Shown here piece after piece: positions 17,599-25,978 of a DNA stretch of 64,000 nt (positions within the stretch are counted from its first letter, which is position 1; each line of letters opens with the position of its first letter). The translations under genes were made by a program, and so were the position numbers. Origin of the DNA: Flavobacterium limi (GTDB taxonomy: Bacteria; Bacteroidota; Bacteroidia; Flavobacteriales; Flavobacteriaceae); assembly GCF_010645075.1 (NCBI RefSeq), contig NZ_JAADZV010000013.1:1-64000 (forward strand), written 5' to 3'. A model generated the notes under the pieces. The model saw only the letters and a program-made list of their open reading frames with translations. It had not been told where the DNA came from and searched no databases.

Positions 17599-18792
17599 AT
17601 GTTTGAATTTCAAAAAGATTTTACCTTTAACGAAGTGTCTGAATGGATAACAGTCTATTATAATTTTTTTTTCAAACCTAGAATTACCATTAAAGATATC
17701 TTAATAAAAAATAAAGAGCAGAAAACTCGACAGTTTTTATTTTTCTTCTTTGTTTATGCAGCATCATTTATTTTTCTAAGTGTTGAAACTAGCCTGACAG
17801 CTGGTATAAAACCCGCAATTTTAAATCTTTTTTATATATTCCCGATAGCCTTTATATTTGGTTTAGTAAGCAGGTTTTTCGGTAAAAAATATATTGGAGG
17901 AACTTTGGCTTATATAATAATTTTTCATCTAATAGCCATACCAATAATTAATATTTTGACTGCCATTTTTTTTACTAGTGAAAATTATACTTATTATTTT
18001 ATTCAAAATATTTTTTCAGCAATAAGTAGTTTTTATATGTTTTTATTTTTTGGCTATGCAATTGAACAAAAGTTTGGAAAAGCTACATTTATTTCATTGA
18101 CAAATTTTTTAATAGTAAATCTTATAATACTCTGCTTTTTGAGAATTAATTTTGATCCATATAGTCAACCATATGGAGACACAGACTTAATATATCAAGA
18201 ATACTCCAACTTAGTTAAACCATTAAATAACAAAGAATTAATACCAACATATAGAACAATCAATAACTATAATGATAAAATTTCAACTGATTTTTTACTA
18301 CAGGAAGTAATTTCTGGAAAAGATGCATCAGGCTCTACTAAAAATAACGATAAATTTATTTTTAACATAGAAGAAAACATTAAACATATACAAGAAGCTA
18401 CAACAAAACTTGCTTTCAATAGAAACAGAGAAATTGCATATGTGTGGCTTAACTACCTTAAAGAAGTACAACGAGAAACAAATTATAAAGTAAAGGATAT
18501 ATTCGAGTTGGAAGATTTGAAACCGACAAAAATGTTCTCAAAAGAAATAAATGGAAACAAACTTACATGTTACTATAAAAAAATTGATTATAAGAAAATG
18601 TTAGAGATGCAAGTTCATCTCAAATGGTATAATAATAGTATCATAGAAAATCATAACAAGTGTGTTTATCCGTCTAATTTATGCAATAGTATTTTAGTTT
18701 TTCCTAGCAACTTTCTCAATAATATAATAAGTAAATTACTTGGAGAAAAATCAACGGAAGAATTGAAATTCCAATTTGACGAATTAGAATAA
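17599..18792 (+). CDS. Membrane protein with cytosolic C-terminal domain (Yip1-like N-terminus)
   Basis: 397 residues. An amphipathic start (FKPRITIKDILIKNKEQKTR) is followed by about five membrane segments between residues 45 and 195, the arrangement of Yip1/DUF3667-type proteins, and by a 200-residue soluble, lysine-rich C-terminal part with no recognised motif. It lies 102 bases after Shedu and is the last gene before the right-hand repeat. In a defence setting it might be a membrane effector, but nothing in the sequence proves this. Confidence 0.6.
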   Translation: MFEFQKDFTFNEVSEWITVYYNFFFKPRITIKDILIKNKEQKTRQFLFFFFVYAASFIFLSVETSLTAGIKPAILNLFYIFPIAFIFGLVSRFFGKKYIGGTLAYIIIFHLIAIPIINILTAIFFTSENYTYYFIQNIFSAISSFYMFLFFGYAIEQKFGKATFISLTNFLIVNLIILCFLRINFDPYSQPYGDTDLIYQEYSNLVKPLNNKELIPTYRTINNYNDKISTDFLLQEVISGKDASGSTKNNDKFIFNIEENIKHIQEATTKLAFNRNREIAYVWLNYLKEVQRETNYKVKDIFELEDLKPTKMFSKEINGNKLTCYYKKIDYKKMLEMQVHLKWYNNSIIENHNKCVYPSNLCNSILVFPSNFLNNIISKLLGEKSTEELKFQFDELE

Positions 18793-18913
18793 ACATCAGA
18801 TTATCTGCAGCTGAATAAGAAATACGGAATCAAAAATCCTTTCGTCGCTAAGAAAACCTAAAATATTGCATCCAGACATTTAACTAATGATTATTCATCA
18901 CGCTATCTCCCTA

Positions 18914-18990
18914 GCCCCGCTATCCGCTGCAATCTTTTACGCCGGGGTTCGGCGCAAAAGATTGCAGCGGATAGCGGGATAAGCTCCTAA
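18914..18990 (+). repeat. Dispersed hairpin repeat, copy 1 (Flavo-1-like)
   Basis: Starts AGCCCCGC and ends AGCTCC, as do four more copies in the window. Here the arms 18916-18938 and 18956-18978 are a perfect 23-bp inverted repeat, with an inner CGCCG/CGGCG stem. From memory the consensus resembles the Flavo-1 RNA motif of flavobacteria. It lies 120 bases after the membrane-protein gene and just before the right-hand structured repeat. Confidence 0.75.
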
Positions 18991-19172
18991 AAAGCAATTT
19001 AAAATCGACAAATTGATTTAGGTCTTATCCAAACTCCAGCATCACTAAAAAGTAGATACTAAATCAATCTTTCTTACATTCACCCCTCCATCTACACCCT
19101 TATAGTTCAAACGGAGACATATGGATCCCCCGTATAATGACTTCCCTGAAATAGCGTCCGCAAAAGCAGCAA

Positions 19173-19640
19173 AAAGAGCCGCAGTATGCTGTGTTTTGTT
19201 TCATGAGCATAAAAAGGTTAGTGTCCGCCAAAAGCAACGGCTCTTCTTGAAAATACTACCCGAAGGGATGGAGATTTTCAAGGAAGACCTGAAAGGCCCG
19301 GCCTTGCTTTTGGCAAAGGGCACGGAGTTACCTTTGCTCGTGGAATAAGACAGAAGCATACCGGCTTTTTAATCAAAAACATAAAGGGAAGTAACTGTGA
19401 TGCAGTGGATAAATGGAAAGCAGGAAGAAAAGCAGTGCGCTTCGCGGGTGGATTCCGTACAGCCTTCTAATCTGGTTACTATTGCAGAAACTGACCGCTG
19501 AAATTAAAAAGTAAAACTACTGCTGCAACAGCGAAAAGGATTTGGCATTTATTTCATATATTCCCTAAGAAAAGCTTAATAACGGCACAAAGCCGGCTGC
19601 AAAATGTCATACTGGTGCCATTTTATGGCTGGCATAAGGC
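19173..19640. repeat. Structured direct repeat, copy B (right border of the defence block)
   Basis: 19173-19339 equals 12491-12657 base for base; similarity decays from there to about 19640. The same long hairpin forms. The outer stem keeps pairing despite a change (TGCTCATG in A, TGCTCGTG here, giving a G-T wobble). A 75-codon frame (19121-19348) ends in the same stop as in copy A and may be a small gene. Bases 19340-19832 otherwise hold no gene. Confidence 0.85.
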
Positions 19641-19832
19641 AGCTATGTACCAGTTATGCCGAATTAAGCAGATAAAAGCAATTTGAAAACACAAACTTCT
19701 TTTTCGCAGAAAATCAAAAAGCAGAAGCGTAAAAATTAGAATATGAAAAGCAGAAACGGGAAAAGTTTGCCAATAAAAACCTAATATCGAGAAAAACAAT
19801 CCGCAATAACAGCCATTTGGCACGATCATAAA

Positions 19833-20305
19833 ATGAATGCATACAAAATAAATAAAGCGACAGCTAAGGACTCGGGATTAATTTCAGAATTAATCTGCGA
19901 GCTGCTAAAGGATTTCAATCAGCAAAGCGGAAGCAATTTTGTGATTGACGCATCTAAAATTGAAGATACCTGTAAAGAGCTATTGCCAAGAGAGAACTTC
20001 GCAGGATTCATTGCAATAGACAGCAGAACCAATCAAACTGCAGGGATGATAACAATTGCCCAAGGAACTGCCATTTACAACGGCGGCGATTTTGGCGTCA
20101 TAACAGAATTATACGTTGACAGAAACATCAGAAGCAAGGGAATTGGAAAATTATTAATTCAGAGCGCCTTAGAATTTGCAAGAACAAAAAATTGGAAGAA
20201 AGTGGAAGTCGGCGCCCCAGCAAAGAGCAATGGCCAAGAACCGTTGAATTCTACAAGAAGAATGGATTTGAGGAAAAAGGGCCCAAACTTAGTATAGGGA
20301 TATAA
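19833..20305 (+). pseudogene. GNAT acetyltransferase, frameshifted
   Basis: The reading frame from 19833 gives a GNAT fold (VITELYVDRNIRSKGIGKLL, the acetyl-CoA loop R-x-x-G-I-G) until about 20215. Adding one C to the CCCC run at 20215-20218 restores the family's C-terminus (PSKEQWPRTVEFYKKNGFEE) up to a TAA at 20303-20305, for 157 residues. As written the frame ends differently at 20297. A homopolymer sequencing error is as likely as a true mutation. The substrate is unknown. Confidence 0.8.
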
Positions 20306-20973
20306 AAACGTGAAAGCTGGAGTTTGCCGAGAGAAACTTGAAAATATCGCGGTCAAAACCATAATTCCGTCAAAAAATAACCAGCGCATAACCGACTTTT
20401 GGCAATATGGCGGGATTCGCTTAATTTAAAGATGGTTTTGCAATTTATAAATTTGTTTTTAACCGAAACTCTAGTTTTTTTAATCTTAACTTCTCCAGAC
20501 ACGGAACGTTGTCCAAATTTTAAACAAAAAACTAAACAAAAAAAGCGAAAAAAGAAATTGACAGAAGTGGGGCTTTGCTTTTTTGGAATGCTCATTTTAA
20601 TGGCATCGATAATTAGCAATCAATTTTATATGGACTTGATACCTTTACTGCCATAAAAAGCTAATGTTAATTTTAAAGATAATTCACCGCTCTTTGAAAA
20701 AAAGATTACATAAAAAAATAATTAAGGATGCATTTTTGCCAACTTATTTTTAGCCTCCAATTTTCGTTGGCACATTCAATTTTTGAATACATCGAATATG
20801 CTACAATAAAAAAAGAATGCATTCTGCTTTGAACTATAAAACTATTGAAGAATTTAACTAATTAGAAAAATGCAGCTTAACTTTTTCTCTGCTTTTTGTT
20901 TGCATATCCAATCGGAGATGTACATCAATTTAAATAGATGGAAAATAATAAGACATTCTGATTGGTTTAGTTC
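20306..20973. other. 668-base gap with no supported gene
   Basis: AT-rich. A plus-strand frame at 20399-20656 lacks family features and codon quality, so I left it out. No clear terminator was seen for the TolC/GNAT operon, which ends at 20974. Confidence 0.4.
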
Positions 20974-21447
20974 TTAAAGATATTTCTCAAAAACAGTGTA
21001 TCTCGGCTTATAATTAATTTTTTGGGGCATGGTTTCATCATTAAAACTAAAGACTCTTGCTTCGCATCTGACCACACCCCTATTTTTTAATCTGTCTTCC
21101 ATGTCAGACATAATTAAAGCTCCAATTCCTCTTCGCTTGCAGTTTTTATCAACAGCCAGGTAAAGAATTTCTGCTATAACTGAATCTTCAAAAAGCAAAT
21201 TGTCTTTTATCACTGTCATTTTACTTAATGCAAAAGCCACAATCTTATCATCCTCTTCAGCTACATTAATAATCAGATTACTGTCCTGCCTAAAAAAATT
21301 ATCAAACAGTACAAGATAGCGTTTATCGCTAATTTCATTTTTAACATCTGCACAATTTTCATAGTGCTTTGCATCCAGTTCTTTAAACATCGGCAGTATT
21401 GACTGCACATCTTCGGGTCTTGCGGGTCTAATTATCATTTTTAACAA
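20974..21447 (-). CDS. GNAT family N-acetyltransferase
   Basis: 157 residues with the GNAT pattern (MIIRPARPEDVQSILPMFKE at the start; LYLAVDKNCKRRGIGALIM with the acetyl-CoA pyrophosphate loop; Y-E-K-Y-L end). The start at 21447, or the ATG at 21438, lies inside the 3' end of the tolC-like gene, a 20- or 11-base overlap that implies translational coupling. It may therefore modify or protect against the exported product, as acetyltransferases do in some toxin operons; this is inference. The substrate is unknown. Confidence 0.8.
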   Translation of the reverse strand: MLKMIIRPARPEDVQSILPMFKELDAKHYENCADVKNEISDKRYLVLFDNFFRQDSNLIINVAEEDDKIVAFALSKMTVIKDNLLFEDSVIAEILYLAVDKNCKRRGIGALIMSDMEDRLKNRGVVRCEARVFSFNDETMPQKINYKPRYTVFEKYL

Positions 21448-22855
21448 TTTCTATTAAAGTTATTTTCTCAAGATCGGTAATCTTATTGTAGATCTCTTCG
21501 GTAATATTCATTATATCCATGTTTGTGTCGTAGGCTGATCTTTCAATATCAGAGTATTCTGCATATAAAATTTTCTGGCTCAAGAGCAGCGTCTCCATTA
21601 TTCTCAATTTGTTCTGCAGAAGGTCGGCTCTTGATTTCTCAATCTTAAGAGCATCATAATAATCTGCAATCTCCTCACGTAAGAGATTAATTTTTTCGAT
21701 ACTGTTCCTCTTATCCTGATCAAGACTAATACTTTCTATTTCATACTTGGCCTTACTGATTTCATATTCCGTTTTTCTCTTTCCGAAATCCAAAAGAGGG
21801 ACACTTAATGAAATGGTAAAATTCTGGCTCTGGTTAGGATTTTGGAATATATCCTGATACTGGTCTGCAGCGTTATTGAATCCGACTCCTAATGCTAAAT
21901 TTGCTGAGTAGTACTTAATGCTTTCGAGCTGTTTCATCTCCTTTTGCAGACCTGTTAAATTATTTCTCCTAAGGATCTCATGCACTTCCAGATATCTCTC
22001 GATGTACACATCTGCACTTTGAAGATCAAAAGCTAACCCAGGCACTGACAGCTTATCCGAATCAGCCAGAAAATCAGAATTGAAGAAACTATTTATTGAT
22101 TTTATTTTTAACAGCTCCTCTTTTTTTAGAAAAACCTGATTTCGATATATATCCAAAAGCTTTAATTCCACATCAATGGAATCATATGGCAGCCTTTTTC
22201 CAGCACTGATAAGATTGGATATTACCTTTTTATATTTGCTGGCAGAGTTCCATTCGGCATTCAGCAGTGTCCTCTGATTTTTAAATTTCAGGAGCTCAAA
22301 ATAATATTTTATTGCTGTTTTTTTTGTTTCAATACGCTTCTGAAGATATATGATATTATTGTAATTATATTTGGCTTCCTGAATTTTCTGCTCCCACTTC
22401 ATATCATTAAAAAAAGTCAATGACTGGGAAAAATTTATTCCAAACCAAGATGCAGAGTAAGAAGTTGATCTTTGGGCTCCAAATAAATCCAACCTGTTTA
22501 AAGAATTAGAAACGGTAATTTTTCCTCCCGTAAAAGGTAATTTCTGCGATAAAGACAAGCTCACTCTAGAATTAGCCGAATTCGTTTCCTTAAATTCAAA
22601 AGTTCCATCTGGTTGGGCAACTTCCGATATGGATCTATTATAAGCGGGAAAGGTAAAGTTCAAGGCAACATCCGGCAGAAAGCCTTTGCGGAATAAACGG
22701 TCCTCATTTTTATTGAGGCTGGCGAACTTGGCCATTTTTAAATCTTCAATTGATTTTTCTGAATTTCTTATAAATTCGTCGATGGTGAATATTTTTTGGG
22801 AAAATATAGTGTTATTTGACAAACACAGGAAAGTGATAAGAAAAATTCGGAACAT
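21428..22855 (-). CDS. TolC-family outer membrane efflux protein
   Basis: 475 residues. A Sec signal peptide (MFRIFLITFLCLSNNTIFSQ) is followed by the alternating coiled-coil and beta-strand pattern of TolC proteins (SLSLSQKLPFTGGKITVSNS, then TISLSVPLLDFGKRKTEYEI). It should provide the outer-membrane channel for the exporter encoded by the divergent genes at 25971-29424. A strong hairpin separates it from the lipoprotein gene upstream, so it may be read at a lower level than the cargo. Confidence 0.88.
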   Translation of the reverse strand: MFRIFLITFLCLSNNTIFSQKIFTIDEFIRNSEKSIEDLKMAKFASLNKNEDRLFRKGFLPDVALNFTFPAYNRSISEVAQPDGTFEFKETNSANSRVSLSLSQKLPFTGGKITVSNSLNRLDLFGAQRSTSYSASWFGINFSQSLTFFNDMKWEQKIQEAKYNYNNIIYLQKRIETKKTAIKYYFELLKFKNQRTLLNAEWNSASKYKKVISNLISAGKRLPYDSIDVELKLLDIYRNQVFLKKEELLKIKSINSFFNSDFLADSDKLSVPGLAFDLQSADVYIERYLEVHEILRRNNLTGLQKEMKQLESIKYYSANLALGVGFNNAADQYQDIFQNPNQSQNFTISLSVPLLDFGKRKTEYEISKAKYEIESISLDQDKRNSIEKINLLREEIADYYDALKIEKSRADLLQNKLRIMETLLLSQKILYAEYSDIERSAYDTNMDIMNITEEIYNKITDLEKITLIEIVKNDN

Positions 22856-22868
22856 AGGGAAATATTAA

Positions 22869-22898
22869 AAAAACAGGATATAGTTATATCCTGTTTTT
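22869..22898 (-). terminator. Hairpin terminator/attenuator between lipoprotein and tolC-like gene
   Basis: AAAAACAGGATATA (22869-22882) and TATATCCTGTTTTT (22885-22898) are perfectly complementary. On the minus strand the hairpin is followed by a T-run, so it can end the cargo-lipoprotein transcript or reduce read-through into the efflux gene. Confidence 0.8.
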
Positions 22899-22959
22899 AA
22901 ATTTAGAATTGTTACAATACTTCGTTTATAATAATTTATTTAAAAAGCCATCCGAATTT

Positions 22960-23529
22960 TTACTTCTTGACTTTAACGCCTAAACCATAATTAGGATTAG
23001 ATATTTCTTTTCCATTTGCATCATGGTAAACCATAGCATAAGTTTCAAAAACTGCCTTTTCTTTGGGAATGGTAACATAATAGCTGCCATTGCCATAATT
23101 ATTAAGCAGCTGAAGGAAACTGTAAGATTTTATGGACTTAGCCGAATCAAACACTTCTTTGTTTACCGTTGCTTTTTGAAGCATTGAATGCACAACCTTC
23201 TTATCCTTAACAAAAAGGAACATCGCCGAAGATTCTGGCTCCCAACGATAGTCAACATCTTTAGGAAGAGCAATTCCAAGTTCCTTTTCTGCCTTATCAT
23301 CTAGATACATCGGCATTATTACAATCAGGGAATCCCAGTCAAAACAATTCACTTCATCCTTTAGGTTAATAACCTCGCCAATCTTATTTTGTTCGTTGAC
23401 GTGCGGCGAAAGTTTTCCATTAAGCACTGTTAGGCATTCCGGATCACTCTGGCCTTTACATGAAAATAGAAATAGAAAAGACATTAATAAAGGATACACA
23501 AAACTTCTATTCAAATTGTTTCTCATCAT
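22960..23529 (-). CDS. Lipoprotein, candidate immunity protein
   Basis: 189 residues with a lipoprotein signal (FVYPLLMSFLFLFSCKGQ; lipobox LFSC). The mature part is soluble and mixed alpha/beta, with no motif that I recognise (KLSPHVNEQNKIGEVINLK, then SYYVTIPKEKAVFETYAMVY). The start follows the stop of the exported cargo gene after two bases, so the two proteins are made together. Periplasmic lipoproteins coded directly after a toxin are classic immunity proteins; this is the basis of my call. Other secretion helpers are possible. Confidence 0.7.
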   Translation of the reverse strand: MMRNNLNRSFVYPLLMSFLFLFSCKGQSDPECLTVLNGKLSPHVNEQNKIGEVINLKDEVNCFDWDSLIVIMPMYLDDKAEKELGIALPKDVDYRWEPESSAMFLFVKDKKVVHSMLQKATVNKEVFDSAKSIKSYSFLQLLNNYGNGSYYVTIPKEKAVFETYAMVYHDANGKEISNPNYGLGVKVKK

Positions 23530-23531
23530 GT

Positions 23532-24188
23532 TTACGGATGAGTTTGAATCTCCCCATTATTCCACGCATTCAAGAAATCCTGTACAAATTGAAATTCCTG
23601 ACCATCTGGGTTGCCATGATTTTGAAACCATTGAAAACCCCAATTATTATTGTGCAGGTCCATCGCATTGGATGCATCCGGGTTAGAAGTTTCATGAAGC
23701 GTATGAAACTCTCTAGCTTTAGCAAGTCCTAGATCCGCGGCATCCATTGCTGACCACATGGAATGTCTTAATGCATCACCTTGGCCATTAAGAGTGCCTG
23801 GCAGCTGTCTGCCATATTCAAGTGCCACATCTCTATTATGTGCCATTAGTGCAAGCGAGACTTCATTCGTGTTGGTAAATAGCCACCAAAGTTCAGATGC
23901 ATTAGGATTCTCAAGTATCCCATCCGCAATAGCAGGATCAGGCGAACCTCCTCCTCCTCCTCCGCTTCCAGGCTGATCCCACTGATCGCCTCCGTCATCA
24001 CCTATCCCCCCTGAGCCCCAGTCACCAGAGCCCCCGCCGGAACCGCCGCCAGGATTGGTAATAATAGTAATCCCATCGCCATTATCATACCATCCGCCAT
24101 TGGGATCGTTAGATTGAGAGCCACCCCAAGCACCGTAAACACTCTGCTGGATTTCTTTTGAAATCTCAGGAAAATTCAAGTCTTTCAT
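23532..24188 (-). CDS. Exported toxin-like protein with double-glycine-type leader and DUF6973-like domain
   Basis: 218 residues in three parts. A short leader (MKDLNFPEISKEIQQSVYGA) ends in WGGS, with Gly22-Gly23 or Gly19-Ala20 as likely C39-peptidase sites. A glycine/aspartate linker (about 24-85) contains several GGGS-like runs. The C-terminal domain carries conserved-looking DALRHSMWSAMD (Asp138, Arg141, His142, Trp145), HTLHE (His165, Glu166) and AMDLHNNNWG (Asp177, His179), which match DUF6973 as I remember it, a domain seen in bacterial effectors. There is no Sec signal. The exporter genes lie divergently upstream and a lipoprotein directly downstream. Confidence 0.75.
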   Translation of the reverse strand: MKDLNFPEISKEIQQSVYGAWGGSQSNDPNGGWYDNGDGITIITNPGGGSGGGSGDWGSGGIGDDGGDQWDQPGSGGGGGGSPDPAIADGILENPNASELWWLFTNTNEVSLALMAHNRDVALEYGRQLPGTLNGQGDALRHSMWSAMDAADLGLAKAREFHTLHETSNPDASNAMDLHNNNWGFQWFQNHGNPDGQEFQFVQDFLNAWNNGEIQTHP

Positions 24189-24379
24189 ACGTTTAAATTT
24201 ATGTTAATATTAAGTTATAAAATTGTAAATTTTAATAAAAATATACTTGTTATTTTTTTTGTTAAACTCAAAAAAATATACGTATTATTGTACTTTTTTT
24301 GACAAATGTAAAAAAAATCGCATATAAATAAAACAAAAGCCAGTTAAATTTAAAAAATACCGTTTGTAGGTATCCCTGT
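24189..24379. promoter_or_regulatory. Divergent promoter region of the exporter locus
   Basis: 191 bases of about 80% A+T between the cargo operon (minus) and exporter operon (plus). A TTGACA (24299-24304) and TATAAA (24323-24328) pair with an 18-base spacer faces the exporter genes. No clear Bacteroidota TAnnTTTG element stands out in either direction, so the start sites are unknown. Confidence 0.35.
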
Positions 24380-25978
24380 ATGAAAATTAATAAAAAAGTA
24401 GTGGAGGAAATCATGGTATTTCTCTCCAGATATTACCCCAGCCAGCATGCAAGTCTAGTTACCGGAAGCCACGTTGAAGGCACCAATAATGAATTTTCGG
24501 ATATTGATGTAATAGTTTTCACAAAAGACCGCAATACTGTATTCAATGAAATGGTTCTTTTTCGTAGCCTAAAACTCCAGACCATAATTATTCCGGTGCA
24601 GAACCTGCAGGAAATACTCTGGGTAGATTATATATCTGGACAGGGAACATTTGTCAATATGATTTCGAAAGGCCACATCCTTTTCGATGAGTCAGATTTT
24701 TTAAAGTATTTAATCCCACATACAAAAGAACTCGAACTCCTTGGTGCTAAACCACTGTCTGACTATGAAAATTATATGGCCAGAGTAAAAATCACCTCGC
24801 TTCTCTTTGATGTAATGGGAGCGGGTGATATAGATGAATTCTTATATACAATCCTGCATCTTATTGATTTAGTTACCCAGTTTAAGCTGAAAGCCGGCGG
24901 GAGCTGGTGCAGCGATGGCAAATACAGGATGAAGCTGATCAAAGCTCTAGATGAAAACTTTTACCACAGGCTCACTGCAGCGACTGCGGAAATTTATGGA
25001 AACAAAAATAGAGAACTCTTAGTAGATTTAACCACAGAGCTTCTGGAAGAGTATGGAGGGCTGCTGCCATACTATTCTAAGTCAAACACGCTCTCAAAAG
25101 TTTCTGAGGACTACCTTGTTGTCGAACTGGATACCGATTCCAATATTGAGCGCATCAACCATACCATACAGATTTTGGAAGAATTTATCCAAAATTCGGC
25201 TCAGCACAAAAAAATCAAGTACTACTTTTTCTCTTCCAAGCCCGTCATCAGAGATAAAGCCGAGCAGAATATCTATTTGGTAATAGATACTCAAAAAGAG
25301 TTTATCAACAACTTTTTGATTGATCATCTGGAGCTTTTTCTTTCTGGCCAATCAAATATTTCCAGACTTCTTTTCCCATTTCAGTACGATCCCGTTTACC
25401 GTTTTTCGGGAATGAAGATATATGATAGACTTGCTCCTGTGTTTTACGGCATTTCAAAGCAGATGACTGCCGAAAAAGCAAGATTCTCCAATACTTCTTA
25501 CCAGATTCAATTTGCTGTCCATTTCCTAAAAGAGGCAAAAAAAATATGGTTTGAAGAGCAGCCGGATATGTTCTGTCCATTCTTGCAATATCTTTTCGAC
25601 TGCTGGTTTGTCTTCACTTATGATGATGGATTGAGCTTTAAAACCAAAGAGCTGCTGGATAGCAGAAAAATGAATTTAGAAAAATTCGAAACCTTATATG
25701 AAGGCCAGAAAGAGACGCTCTTAAACAGCTACAATTCAAAAAGCATCATTGATAAAAGTGTCTTGACTACAATGAAAAAAAGCATACAGATTCATGAAGT
25801 TAAAGATATTCCAACTTATAAGGCATATCTGGCTCCCCGTGATTTAAGTGAAATGGACAAAAAATGCTGGAGCCTGTATAGAGAAATAATTTTTAAAACT
25901 TTCTCTATTCTTTTTATTGATAACCGCCTTATTTCCTACATCCCTTTTGTTGTAAAAAAAATAGAATCAAATGATTAA
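24380..25978 (+). CDS. Nucleotidyltransferase-fold protein in the exporter operon
   Basis: 532 residues. The N-terminus has the minimal nucleotidyltransferase signature GS-x10-DxD (Gly29, Ser30, Asp41, Asp43 in VTGSHVEGTNNEFSDIDVIV). The remaining 480 residues are largely helical and unfamiliar. The stop overlaps the start of the C39-ABC transporter by 8 bases (ATGATTAA), so the two are translationally coupled. A protein- or nucleotide-modifying activity needed for toxin maturation, or for self-protection, is conceivable; nothing in the sequence decides. It is the first gene of the plus-strand operon. Confidence 0.65.
   Translation: MKINKKVVEEIMVFLSRYYPSQHASLVTGSHVEGTNNEFSDIDVIVFTKDRNTVFNEMVLFRSLKLQTIIIPVQNLQEILWVDYISGQGTFVNMISKGHILFDESDFLKYLIPHTKELELLGAKPLSDYENYMARVKITSLLFDVMGAGDIDEFLYTILHLIDLVTQFKLKAGGSWCSDGKYRMKLIKALDENFYHRLTAATAEIYGNKNRELLVDLTTELLEEYGGLLPYYSKSNTLSKVSEDYLVVELDTDSNIERINHTIQILEEFIQNSAQHKKIKYYFFSSKPVIRDKAEQNIYLVIDTQKEFINNFLIDHLELFLSGQSNISRLLFPFQYDPVYRFSGMKIYDRLAPVFYGISKQMTAEKARFSNTSYQIQFAVHFLKEAKKIWFEEQPDMFCPFLQYLFDCWFVFTYDDGLSFKTKELLDSRKMNLEKFETLYEGQKETLLNSYNSKSIIDKSVLTTMKKSIQIHEVKDIPTYKAYLAPRDLSEMDKKCWSLYREIIFKTFSILFIDNRLISYIPFVVKKIESND

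Noticed and set aside
19121..19348. 75-codon frame in structured repeat copy B as a gene
   Set aside because: Not listed as a gene because copy A lacks the start and upstream part; the identical core is better explained by its hairpin. It remains an alternative explanation.
20399..20656. 85-codon frame with a hydrophobic end
   Set aside because: Low complexity, lysine run, no start context, no family.
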